The notes under the pieces were generated by a model that saw only the letters and a program-made list of their open reading frames with translations, did not search any database and was not told the DNA's origin. Position numbers and translations under genes: made by a program. This document shows positions 1 to 11,600 of a stretch of 64,000 nucleotides of DNA, in pieces. Positions within the stretch are counted from its first letter, which is position 1. Each line of letters starts with the position of its first letter. The stretch comes from Erpetoichthys calabaricus. Lineage: Eukaryota; Chordata; Cladistia; Polypteriformes; Polypteridae. The stretch covers positions 195,525,489-195,589,488 of the forward strand of contig NC_041402.2 in the NCBI RefSeq assembly GCF_900747795.2, in the 5' to 3' direction.

Positions 1-420
1 CAGGCAACGCAGCTAAACAGTAGGTGAGGCGGCGGTGTGACAGAAGCGACCGGCAGGTAAAGCGGCGACTTTCGCGGTTCTCGTTCTCAGCTCTAAGTGC
101 CTCTCGGTGGGGTCTCGCGGTTATCGGTCGCCGTTGGCTTCAATTTGTCATTTTACACTTTAAGATAAAAAAAAGCGCGCCGAGTCCTCGGAGGATTCAA
201 GTGCGGCGAGCGACGGGATGGCAGTTTTTGTATCTTCTTGGGAGATTTCTTATCTGACACCAGAGGACGGGCGCACGTTAATTTAAAGCGGCTCGGGTCT
301 GCAGGTCGGCTGGTGTGTGCAGGTCAGGAGAGCTTCAGTAAAGGCCGACTTATATTTGGGGAGAACCGCGCGGCCAAAATGACGTCAGAAACAGACCCCC
401 CCCTAGACTGGCGCGCAGCC
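1..420. promoter_or_regulatory. cfap68: CpG-rich promoter / 5' noncoding region of cfap68
   Basis: This stretch is rich in CG dinucleotides, unlike the sequence that follows, which is typical of a vertebrate housekeeping promoter. A good splice donor (CGGCAG followed by GTAAAG, GT at 57) could end a noncoding first exon that joins the first coding exon at 1546. In human, CFAP68 lies head-to-head with FDXACB1, so a divergent gene may lie left of the window; that is inference only. The ORFs here have no recognisable product. Confidence 0.5.
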
Positions 421-869
421 TGACAACTGTGGATTGTGGGAGGAGTTAAACATTTGAGTCGACCCATGTTCAGCCACGCCCCATCCTCGCCAGCCATTGC
501 CCCCCCCCCCCACACTGCATGAATCTCCAACGGGCTCAGCTTCTGGTTTAAATGGCTGACCCCCACTGTACTGTCCCACCTTCTCAAAAAAGTGGAGGTC
601 CTCTTTTAGATCCCACTACTGACTCCATTGCTGGGGCGTATTTAAGTTTGGACTGTTTCAGGGTCCTTAGCCCTCTTCATGGGTGTCCAGGTATAAACAA
701 AGAGCGCTTAGTTTGGGGGGGTTTGGGGGTCAAGCCAGCATGTCGACATATGCATATAACTTTTAGGGGAAGGGAGGCATTAAAATTTGCATAGATTACA
801 AAGGACAGATTGGGGGTTGGATAAGTAATTAAAAGATGAAAAGATTGGGGGCTTAAGCCTGTAAAGCCC

Positions 870-1000
870 CCTCACCCCCCAATGCCATTTCTCACTTGGG
901 AAAGATGCTTGCTTTGTCTGCATACAATATTACTGGAGCCTGTGAAAGGCGCTATATAAAGTAAAAGGCAAAAGTGATTCAGACATAAATGCACAACTCG
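870..1000 (+). repeat. LINE/SINE 3'-end fragment
   Basis: The text GAAAGGCGCTATATAAA near 945 is a common 3' terminus of fish retroposons, usually followed by an AT-rich tail. It lies in the probable first intron of cfap68. No coding part remains, so the family cannot be fixed. Confidence 0.35.
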
Positions 1001-1546
1001 TCATTTTCTGGATATTCTCAACTTACTGCCCCCTAGAGGAGCAGCCGGGCTCTGCAACACTAAAGTGGCATCGCTCCCCCTGCTGGCACGTCACTCCTCA
1101 GGCCTGATCCCAAGTATCTATCTCTGCAGCCCACAGCCTCCACTCTGGAGCTCCAGGTATGTGGAGTTGCCTTCAGTGGGTACCAGGAGTCCAGCTGCCG
1201 ACCTCCAGAGGTCTGCCCAGTTCCATGCTGGTCACAATGAGGGTTGTTACCCGACTCAAATAATGACAACTGCCCAGAAAGTCAGCTCCACCTACTTGGA
1301 GCTCCAGGATGGAGGCTCTGGGCTGCAGTGATGCCCCTCCCTTGGCTGTTCCTTTTTTCTGGCTCTTTGGCGCCACCCACAGGTTAGTTCACCCCAAGGC
1401 AGACTGCGTTTTCATTCTGTGAGGTGAACCCTACCAAGGTACAAGTAAAGAAACAATGGCAGCCAAAGAGGACAGGGAGCCCGAGATGCAGACTCTAAAC
1501 ATGTGCCAACCGGGCTAAACACTCATCTTCTATTTTTAATCCTAGA

Positions 1547-2380
1547 ATGTCAGACACAAGTTTCTGTTCCATGCTGAGGGCAACAGGCCACGGGGAGGTG
1601 TGGTGGCACCTGGATGACAGCATGAAGTTCAAGCAGTACGGGTGGCGCAGCGGTACCAGTGAGGATGCCTACTCAAGTCAAACGCTCATCGGTAACTGGA
1701 ATGAGGAGCACTTCAGTGTCAGCAGTGCCACCCGGAGCAGGCCTATGCCCTCCCAGGTAAATACAAAGGGCATTACCCTCGCGCACAGTGGGCACAGCAC
1801 CACAAGTGTTACAGACCATAAGGCGGCAGTCCCACGCGGACTTAGGGGTTCATGCGAGCAGGTAAGCGTGTGCCACGGCTCTGCTCCTCACACCATCCCT
1901 GTTCAGGATGTGCAGCCCGTCTTTCGTGGATGAAGCCAGAAGGCATGACACCCAATGGAGGACCAATGGGCAAACCTCGCCGATTCTGGGGTCTCGGTCT
2001 GGAGGCGCTGTTGTGTTACAGCACATGCCCACCAGGGCCCCCTAACATTCTGCTGTTTGTGTTTTGTGCAGTTTGCTCACTACTTCACGACAACCCACAC
2101 CTCGGACTACGGGACGCATGCCAGCGCCATCACCAGCTCCACCGGTGAGTTTGACACCCTTGGCTTTGTTTGTGGTGCCAGTGGGAAATGAGATTCTGGT
2201 GCCCTCTTTAGATGCCTACTTATTGGACCTTTATTTATTTACTTTGTAGACCTTAAAAAGCAGGTGGGCGCCTTTCCAGGTCACCAACCTCAACTGGACC
2301 CGGCCCAAGTGAAGCGGACCCCCAACTCAACTTACCAGTTGGACTACGACAGGAAAGGCCAAGGAGGACACGGCGAGTGA
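1547..2380 (+). CDS. cfap68: Cilia and flagella associated protein 68 (C11orf1 orthologue), three coding exons
   Basis: Coding exons are 1547-1756, 2072-2144 and 2250-2380, giving 137 residues; human CFAP68 is about 150. The start ATG is one base after a CCTAG acceptor at 1545. The junctions (CCCAG/GTAAAT, TGCAG/TTTGCT, CCG/GTGAGT, TTGTAG/ACCTT) keep one open frame to TGA at 2378. The protein matches what I remember of human CFAP68 along its length: GHGEVW near residue 14, QYGWR near 30, LIGNWN near 46, a HYF-TT-TSDYG block around 73-83, and FPGHQPQLDP near 103. CFAP68 is known as a microtubule inner protein of ciliary doublet microtubules, needed for motile cilia. The N-terminus is shorter than human and an upstream coding exon cannot be excluded. 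No damage is visible. Confidence 0.93.
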
Positions 2381-3275
2381 CCAGGCTGAGGACCTGGATG
2401 GGCAGCAGGCTCCTCTCTTTGTGTCCATCACCGCTGAAAGACCACCGCAGGCTGCTGCCCAGTTTAAAGGGGATGGACACGGCCGAGACCTCAGGCGGCA
2501 GGGAGGATCGACGGGGCAGCTCAGGGGCGCCCCCTGTGGCCGCAGCTCTCTGCTCCTCCTCATTTTTTTCCTTTTCTTGTTTGTCTTCTCAGATTTTTTT
2601 TTTATTACGAAAAGAGCAGCAGCGCGAGGTCAACACGCACAAGAAACGTAAAAATATCACTTGGGTTACGTCGTCGTAAATGTACTTCCTTTGACATCGA
2701 GTGGAGGAGACGCAGCGGCAGATGATGCTGAAAGATGAAAGGCCCGACCTCAGGAACTTCCAAAGCTGAACTTTACTGGAGTGGGGCGAGCGAGCATTTG
2801 AGGGTCCGGCTTTGTAAGATCATCGTTCTCCAGTTCTGATTATTTACGCCGTCATTTGCCAGTGAGCACGCTGGTCTGACCAATGCCACTCGAGTAGCGG
2901 TGGCGCTTGTCCCTGTGTCTGCGCCGCTCGTTATTCTCATCATTAAAAGACGATTAAGGATTCAGAAAAGGCAGATTCATAGAAAAAAAAGACTTCAACT
3001 ATTTCCAAATTGCTTGCTAATGAGACCCCCCCATTCTGGTCTTATCTTAATTACGATGACTTGTGTCCCCTTTATTGACACCCACTGCTTGCCCACCCTA
3101 CCTCATAAGGGGTCTCTCTTTGAATTGCCTTTCCTGAGGTTTCTTCCATTTTTTTCCCCTACCAGAGACCTTTCTTGTCTTCTTAGAGAGTCAAGGCTGG
3201 GGGGCTGTCAAGGGGCAGGCAGGGCCCTCCTTGTGTGATTTTGGGCTCCACAACAAATAAATTGTATTAATGCAG
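2381..3275 (+). other. cfap68: Probable 3' untranslated region of cfap68
   Basis: No coding signal follows the TGA at 2378. An AATAAA hexamer lies at about 3257 and is the first clear polyadenylation signal on this strand, so the last exon may extend to about 3275. The sequence is single-copy-looking, with no repeat I recognise. Confidence 0.4.
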
Positions 3276-3362
3276 AAGAGCAGCTCACCAGACCTGGAGA
3301 TGAGTGGAGCCAGTGGTGCGTCAATCGAGGACTGCAGACCCCAATCTCACCTCCTTGAGGGT

Positions 3363-3724
3363 GTCACACTACGCGACTTGGATTCTCAGGGGATGACAAA
3401 CTACACGACTTGCCAGCGGTTTCACATTTCTGACGTATGGCACATTTTAACACCCAATGACCGTACTGCTCATCCGCAGTAGCATGGCGCCACAATCTCC
3501 TTTATCCAATCTGTCAGACTGATGAGCTTCTTGTTGGTAAGGCTGACAACATCCACTTACCTCCATGTTGGCATCACACACACAGCCTGCCCCTACAATG
3601 CCAGGCAAGTCACAGACTGGTCTGTCACTGCGTATGTCAAACTACAGGACTGGATGTCACCACCACGTCCCCCCCCCTCAGTAAATGTAAACTACAAATC
3701 ACTGGAAAAGTTGTGTAGTGTGAC
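3363..3724. mobile_element. Short terminal-inverted-repeat element (MITE-like)
   Basis: GTCACACTACGCGACTT at 3363-3379 is the near-perfect inverse (15 of 17) of AAGTTGTGTAGTGTGAC at 3708-3724. Shorter related motifs (CTACACGACTT, CTACAGGACT) recur inside. It has no coding capacity, and the target duplication is unclear, so the superfamily is not assigned. Confidence 0.4.
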
Positions 3725-5690
3725 GGGGGTCCCTGGGATGGGCTTTGGAAACCACTGGGCTCCCCCTTCATTGATTTTCACACTTGACTAATTAAACAAT
3801 CAGGTCAGTTAAAGCAGTCACAGGGATCCAGTAGGACTGGCACTGGAAACCACTGGTGTGTCTCAAGAGCCAAATGAGACCACCCAGACAATCTCGTGCT
3901 GTCAACTAAGAAGCCGCGAGGGGTCGCCGTTGACACCAAGTGGACTTCAGAGAAGGCTGCAGACTAAAATAAGCCATCAAGCGTAAAGCACAGTTACTCC
4001 CAGGGTGCACCGACAAATAAATGGCGTAAACCCCCCCATCATCGAGTTGACCGCCTCAGGTGACTCGGTCTTCCAATCACAGCACTTGAAGACTGAGGCC
4101 TCAGAGCTCCTCCAACATGTGAACACAGAGGTCCACAGCCAGCCAAAGTAGAGCAGCAGGAGAGGGTCCGCCGCCCCCCACCTCAGTTATTAAAGGGTGA
4201 CCCCCATGAGTGGCCATGCTGGACAGTGAGGGGCTCTCACATCTCAGACCCTGCCATGCAGTTGGCTTTTACTTTTAGATTGGCAGCTGTGATGGGCACA
4301 CCTCTAGGGACGTGGGTTCAAGTCCCATTCTGGTCACTCCTGTCACCTTCCCCGTCCCAAAGACGTTAAGTGTCAGGCTGAGCTGCGTTCCACCTGGGTG
4401 CCAATGGGACAGTCCAAGTCTTCAGATATTCCGCCCGTTGACCCTGCAAGTAAAATCCTTCACAAAATGGCAGGATGGAAAGACATTGTGGCAGTGCATG
4501 CAGGAGAAAGGGTCTCATAACTTGGCGCTTCTAACCCCCAAAACCCCAGTTGTACCACCTTAAGGGTTCATTCCATTCTAAACATTCACTGGTGACCTCA
4601 AGTGTTTGGACTTTTATTTTGTTTCATAAAAAAATAAAACGGATCTTCTTAAAAACTGTAAACATAAACACTCCGTCTTGTGTCATCGGTGGCGGACTCT
4701 CGCTGTATCTGGTGCTCCATTGTCGTCACTTTGTCCCCCCCCCAGTCAGAGACCCTGCACCTCCAGTGTCCACGCCGAAGGAAACACGGGGAGCACATTA
4801 AAGTATAAAAATATACTTTCAGAGAGTGGTATCCTGGGTACGGCTGCTGGACCACCGGGGGGCACCCTCTACACTTCTGTACTTCCTTAAGTCTCACTGC
4901 TTCCATGTGACCCATTTGTGAATTGACAGGTCATCAAGTCACCACACGTGTGACCAGCTGCCTCAAGTCCACGCTGCTGGCACTTGGCATTTTGGGTACA
5001 TAAAGTGGGAACCAAACGTGAGACGCAGTCGTAATTAACAAAAGGGCCACTTTAAATGCCAAGGGTCCTTATGTGGTGTGTTTTCTGATGGATCCTTTGT
5101 CCTTCATGTGCCAGATGTGCCCACACCATGCAGCTCCCCCACCTTGGTCACTTTGCTTTTGTCTTCGGTGGGATTTTGGTTGCTGGTCATTTTTTTCAGT
5201 TTAACTGTCAAGCAGCAAATGCAATGAGGAGAAAATGAAATCAAAAGTCTCCCCGAAATGGGCAAAGGGTCTAACAGGCGGACACGGGCCCACGACAGTC
5301 AGATGGCTAAGAATGAGAACACGTTTGGGTTTACTGTCACAGAATGGCAGAAACTTGTCCTTGCTGTGAACCCGAGACCCCGTCAAATGGGTTAGGAGGA
5401 CGGTGGGCCTGCTTAAAAATGTCCAACCACATAGCAACACCAGTGTCAGTGGTCATCCTCACTGTGGTGTCTTCTCTCACAGGTGGGCTGTTACTTCTCC
5501 TGAGGTGTGGATCACAGTCCACTTCGCACTTGGAGGCCCAGAGCAGACACCGCCCTGGAGTTCCTTTCAGGGTCTTCCAAACCCCCCCTCCCCCTCTCAG
5601 GTCTTCTGCCACAAGTGGAGGAGCATCTGCACCACTTCCTGTGGGCCGCTGGTGCTTTCCATATTCCTTGATTGAGTGGCAAGTCTCAGT
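3725..5690. other. Intergenic region between convergent genes; degenerate SINE and a polyadenylation signal
   Basis: No exon is visible. At 4270-4360 a tRNA-like B box (GGTTCAAGTCC) follows an A-box-like stretch, and the downstream text resembles a diverged copy of the window's common SINE. The forward hexamer TTTATT at 4613-4618 reads AATAAA on the minus strand and may end the minus-strand gene whose stop is at 5698. Confidence 0.4.
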
Positions 5691-5697
5691 GGTCCAC

Positions 5698-8600
5698 CTA
5701 CTCGACAGCCTTATCCTGCTTCATGCGGTGATCTCGTGCCCACGATCTTTGCAATGGCATTGGGTTTTCTTGCAATTTGATGGCATCCACCATAGCATCG
5801 GTCTGAGTTGGGGGCAGGTCGATCGTCAGCTCTGCCCCCTCGGGCATGACCACCTCCACCTCCGGCCCCTGGGCCATTCGGATCCTCAGACCTGCCCCTG
5901 AGGAGAGGTGCAGCCTCACCGCCTGCCGTGCAGCCCCCGTGTCCGAGCATTGGCTCTGCCAGTCACCTGGAGAGGGCAGGTCTTTGGTAGCCGGAGACGT
6001 CTTGAACCATGGCTCCTGCACACCTTTACACCTAGACAGCTGAGGACTTCTAGTCCTACTGGATGGCTGCTCTGCCATTATAGGCGAGGTATTCCACACG
6101 TACCCGCCTCTCCAGCAAGGGGGCGACACTCTGCTACCAGAGTACTGTAAAGTGTCTTGGCGGGACGCTCTATTCACAGAGCCTGGCACGTCCCACCCCT
6201 GTCGCGTTAACATATCCGTAAGCTTCTGTAGGCTACTGGGACCCAGCAGTGGGGCCGAAGGGCTCATCCCACACTCTTTTGGCTCCTCTTTGCTGTCCGA
6301 CTCCGTCCCCTTCACACAAATCTGCTGCCTCTGAGAATGTTTCAAGTCGTCATGTGTGCTCCTCCCAGAGCTCCTAATTCTGCCCGGCAGGTGCTTTGAT
6401 GAGGCGACACCCTCCGTCTCATCACTAATTACTAGTGGGCCGCTCTTCACCTTGACATCCCCACTGTTGAAAGTTCTTGGCCCTCTGATGTTCTCTTGAG
6501 CTTCAGACCTTTCCTGTGGTGCCCCTGAACCACTCAGTCCCACGTCTTTGACTCTGCCTCCCCTCTCTTGCTTGTTTTCATCCGCCTGGCCAGAGAGGTC
6601 ATACAGCGCCTGTGGTTTAATGTCCAGGAGGGCACACATTGTGCTTTTATCAAATGTGGGTTTCTTACTCAGTGCGACCACCTGGTCACTCTCATCCTCC
6701 CACATCCTGGCACCAACTGCTAGCTCTCTAGGGTCCGGGCTCACCTCTGGTTGGACGTTTGATTTTTCTTTCACGTCATGTCTCTTGTTAAGTTCTGGGG
6801 TCCCCGCTGGCATGGAGCCCCACACGTCCAGATTGCGGTCTATGGTACAGTTTCTTTTCGCCAGAGCAGGAATGGCTTCTTGATTCTTGTCTTCAGATGA
6901 GAGGCGTTTCCGGAATAATCGAGTTCGTTCACTGCTGATGGCAGGCGCAGATGTAACAACTTCCACAGCTGATGGAACAGTTGGGTCTTCTCCTGCAGTG
7001 AAATTAGAAGAAAGACATTGGTGAGAATAAAACTATAAAATCTGGGAGAGCCACATATTGACCAGGTGCCACACTTCATAATATTTACCCTCTGAGTTCT
7101 TAAGCAAGCCAGCGAGTGCAGATAGAAACCCCTGATATATACTTTTAGGAAAATCACTGCACACTGGAGAGATCACAAAGGACTAGAAAATGGCAAATGT
7201 CATCCCGTTATATAAAAAGGGTGACAGGGAAGATCCAAGCAACTACAGGCCAGTAACCTTAACAAGCATCACAGGAAAATGAATGGAAGGAATTATTAAG
7301 GAGAAGATGGAGCAACACCTGGCAAGGACAGGAGTTTAACCGACCAGTCAGCGTGGGGACAGAAGAGGGAGGTCATGTTTTACTAACAAGCTGGAATTCT
7401 GTGAGGAAACAACAAAAGGATACGATCAGAGTGGAGCAGATGATACGATTTATCTGGACTTTCAGAAAGCATTTGATAAGGTGCCACATGAGAGAGTGGG
7501 CATCAGACTAAAAGAAGTGGCAGTACAAGGAGTGGCAGATGGGGGCAGAATTGGCTCAGACACAGGAAGGAAAGGGTGATGGTATGAGGAACCTGACATT
7601 CTGCTAGCCTTCTTAAAGGCTTCTGCACACTGTGGGGAAGTTGATAGCTTAGAGTCCACGACAACTCCTAAATCCTTCTCATAAGATGGACTCTCGATTT
7701 TCAGACCCCCATTGTGTATTCAAACCTCACATTTTTAAGGTGGACTATATCTCTCCATCTATATAAGCACAATCAGGTGACAATTTGTGCTTTTGAATTT
7801 CTTCTTGACCCACTAGCCACCCCGTAGGTTTTCTCTTTTTTAACAAATTCAAATCTTACCTGAGCTGGCCTGGTGGTCATATCCGCTTTGTCTAAATCCA
7901 TCCCAGTTTTGCTTCCAGAGTACTGGAAGTTTGCCACAGGCCACCTCTGATGTGGCACTAGTTTGGCACACTTTGGCTGCTGAAGAATTGATGGCCATCG
8001 GTTCAGTCCTATGAGCTTGCAGGCCGAAATTGTTGACATACTTCTTCAGAGACAGGATGCAGTTTTCAGGGGCACAGGCCGAAGTTGGTCTGTTCGCTGG
8101 TGGGGCGCTAGTGACGGATTTCAGGACAGGGAAAGGGAGATCTACTGTCCTTTCTAACCTTGCAGAGTTCCCCTGAAGCTGCTGGCGTTTGCTTTGTAAG
8201 TCGCTTCTCAATGCCATACCATAGGCCTGGACTCCCTTCTGAAGCCTGGTATTCTTATTTTGGCCACTGACTGCATCCTTACAGTCTCCAGTAGACCCGC
8301 TACTGCTTTCTTGAGGCCCTGCACTGTCCAACATAAAGGCGGGAGGTTTGTCATCAGAGGAGCTGGCACGCTGCACATCTACAGTACTGAACTCCTGTGA
8401 AACACAGTCGGCACTTACACGTTTACTCTTCAGATCATTTTGGCTCATAACTTCAGGAGTCAAAGTGTGGCAGACCTTCACCTTAATGGCCTCTTCCACC
8501 TGGCTGCTCACATCTGGCTGAGCCTCCGCATGGTCTCCTTGAGATAAGGCATTGATGTTCACCCAAACCCCAGCCTTCTTTTGGCACATGGATTTCTCAA

Positions 8601-11600
8601 CACCTAACGGTCCTTCGACAGGTTGGCCATACGCCAAGCTCACCTTATGAGACAAATCCTTTTTTTCACAACTTGCGGCATTATGTCGCTCATTAATGGT
8701 TGTAATCAGCAGGGCATCACAGGGTCTCATATTTGCTTCCATCTTCTCCTGGCACTCTTCCGCATTCTGCACAGAATGTTTTTTGAGAACTGAATAGTCC
8801 TTTGTAGAGCTTTCATTTACACAACAAACAAGAGATGAAGAAGCTTCTGGAAGAGCAGTGTTACCTTGTTCTTCTCTTCTGGTCACATCCAAGTCACAAA
8901 TGCCATCAGGTCTTTGCTGCGAGTCACTCTCTTTGCAATCCTCCACAGATTTTTCAGGTCGTCTCTGTGAATTATGATGATCTTCTGGAGACACACAAGG
9001 GATGGTTATGTTTTTATCTCTGCTCTTGTTCCCATCATCCCTTGCATCTGATGGATTGGAGCGGCCATGCACTTTAGACTTCTCTTGTGAGGATACAATG
9101 ATGACCTCCTCGAAGCTCAACATACAGGACGGAGCCTCCTTCTGTGATGCTGTCCCGTCAGTTGGATGAGTAATGCAGATGACGTCATCATCTTGCTCCA
9201 CAGAGTTAGATCTCGGTGGTGTACGGTGCTTATCAGTTATAATAAAGTCACCAGACTCGGTAACATTCTTCTCTTTCTTCCCACGGCTTGCCTCATTGCC
9301 AAACAGGACATCATCATTGCATGGTGTTGTTGGAGGTTTTTGACTTTTGACAAAAATGATGTCACTGTCAAATGAAGCATTGCTGGTAGGAGAACTGGAC
9401 TCGCTCAGCCTTTGACTGGAATCTTTAGTTTTCAGAGCGCCTCCTAAGAGGTTATTCTCATAAAGGACGTTATGGACATTTCTTTTTTGCCCCACAGAGT
9501 TTTCCTGTAGACTTCCCTTACATGTATCCTCTATACTACACTTTGGTGAGGAGATAACAATTTGACTAGACAAACCATTACCTCTGTCATCTCCAGAAGG
9601 TGAGGAGAGCCTCACATCACTGTCACCACTGGTCTCCTCATTTGCTGAACTTGACTGAGCTGAGCTGTGACTGAGCAGAGAAACCTCAGCGTTTACCTTA
9701 CTAGCCATCAGATCTTCAGGGTGTTCACAGACATTTCCAGTGGTTCTAGTGCTTCGGAGCCGATCACTCAGAAGAGTGCAAGTGTTCTCATAAGAGTCGT
9801 TATCAGTGCAACGTCCAATGAAATTTGTAGAATTTACATCTTTTGCTGCATTTTGTAAAACCACAGTGAAGTCATCTGACCTCCGAGAGACCTCCATGGA
9901 TTTTCTGAAGCCAGCCTTGCCATAGATACCATAAAAGCTGAATTCTGCCTCTTGCTGAATTAACATTTCCTCAAGTTTCAACAAACTGAGAGAACCAGGA
10001 GGTAACACGTCCACATTAGCCTCACCGAACTGAGGTTTTAAGTACTTAGTGCAACATTCTGAGTCCTGAGACGTTGATTGAGGTCCTTCTACACTGTCTG
10101 AGTGGATCCTGAAATACAAAAAAGACGGACAGTGGAGATTTTACGGACTTTATATTTTTGCTTTTACCTCTTTTTTCAGTTTGTAGGTTGAATAAATTTA
10201 CACTGCAAAATAAAAAAGTAAAACAGTTTTCTCATCAAAATTAGACCTCACAGTCAAAATCTCAGAAATAATGATATTTTAATATGCTTGCACGATAGGT
10301 CAAACTCAATTTAATGTCATGACTTGGCCAAACTATGACTTAACTTTTTCATCTATTATGATGAAGCAAAGGCCAAGTCTTCATGCAGGATGACTTAATA
10401 TGAAGCTGTGGAATTGTGTTACAGAAACACAAGGCACCACTGCGAGTCAGAGGCCAACTCTTCACAGTCAGATGCAACTTACCTGGAGAGACGTCTGCAT
10501 CTATCAAGCCGAACGTCGCCTGCTCGCCGGTAGTTACTCTGAATCAGCCTCGAGCAGACAGGCGCCACACATTTCCTACTGTCTTAAAAAGGTTCACTTT
10601 GACAAGACTCACCCCTGAACTGTGACTTAAGGTCAGCAGTGCTTTATGTATCCATAAGGTGTCTAGAGATTACAGGAATGTACTTTGGGTCATAAGCCTC
10701 TCTTAAATTGAGCAAAATGATTTTAGAGAATTAAAAAAGGTGGCAGCATCTTATGATATGTTCCTTAAATGATTACAGGAGGCCATTCAAAAAACCTCTG
10801 CACTTATCTTGGACTTTATGTGCTCTGTGTAAAGTGCAAATGTAAAGCACACAAATTCTACTAACTGTCTGCTAGAAGACCGTTACAATACAGAGATGTG
10901 CACTTCAACAGCATGCCTTTAATTAAATATCCTTGACAAAAGCAAAATAACCAACTTTCCAGCAGGACATCCAGCTACTGTGTAAGAGTTATGAAGACAC
11001 AGTTTGTTGGACAAGTCTAAATTGACCAGTTACGAAGAAATTTAAAAGTGTGTAACGGTGTAAAGATACAGAAGACAGGCCTCCGTGTTTTGGTTCCTGT
11101 GCTCCCACAGTACTTACCAGCTATAGCCCACCTTGTGCAGGATGAAGTGGGAAAAGAGAACCAGTTCAGTGATGTGAAAGTGAGGCCTTCAGGGTATTCT
11201 ACAATAAATGCAAGGTATCGTAATGTAATTTCAATGAAGTCCTTTACATTTTCTCTACTTCAAATGGAACAGAAAATATAAGTGATGTCAGATTTATAGC
11301 AGAGGCAGTGCGGTGTAGTTGTTAACGCTTTGGACTATAAACCCGAAGGCTGTGCATTCATCCCGCTATGATAAGTCGCTTGACCTGCCTGTGCTCCAAT
11401 TAAAAAAAAACAAAAAGCAAAGGAACCAATTATATTAAAAATGGTGCAAGTTACCTTCCATAAAGACGTCAGCCAAATAAGTAAATGTAAATATTTATAT
11501 GAATAAATGTAAAAAGCTGCAAATTTCTACTAGGTTATACTTTAATATGCAGCATCTCATTTTAATAACCTTTTTGTAACCTCCTTGTCTCTGTCCAGCA

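Noticed and set aside
3519-3545. Another CTGATGAG on the plus strand, a possible fourth hammerhead.
   Set aside because: There is no GAAA or paired stem II after it and no cleavage triplet in the right place.
5344-5901. Plus-strand ORF of 185 codons.
   Set aside because: It overlaps the last coding exon of the minus-strand gene and is its shadow; no splice support or similarity.
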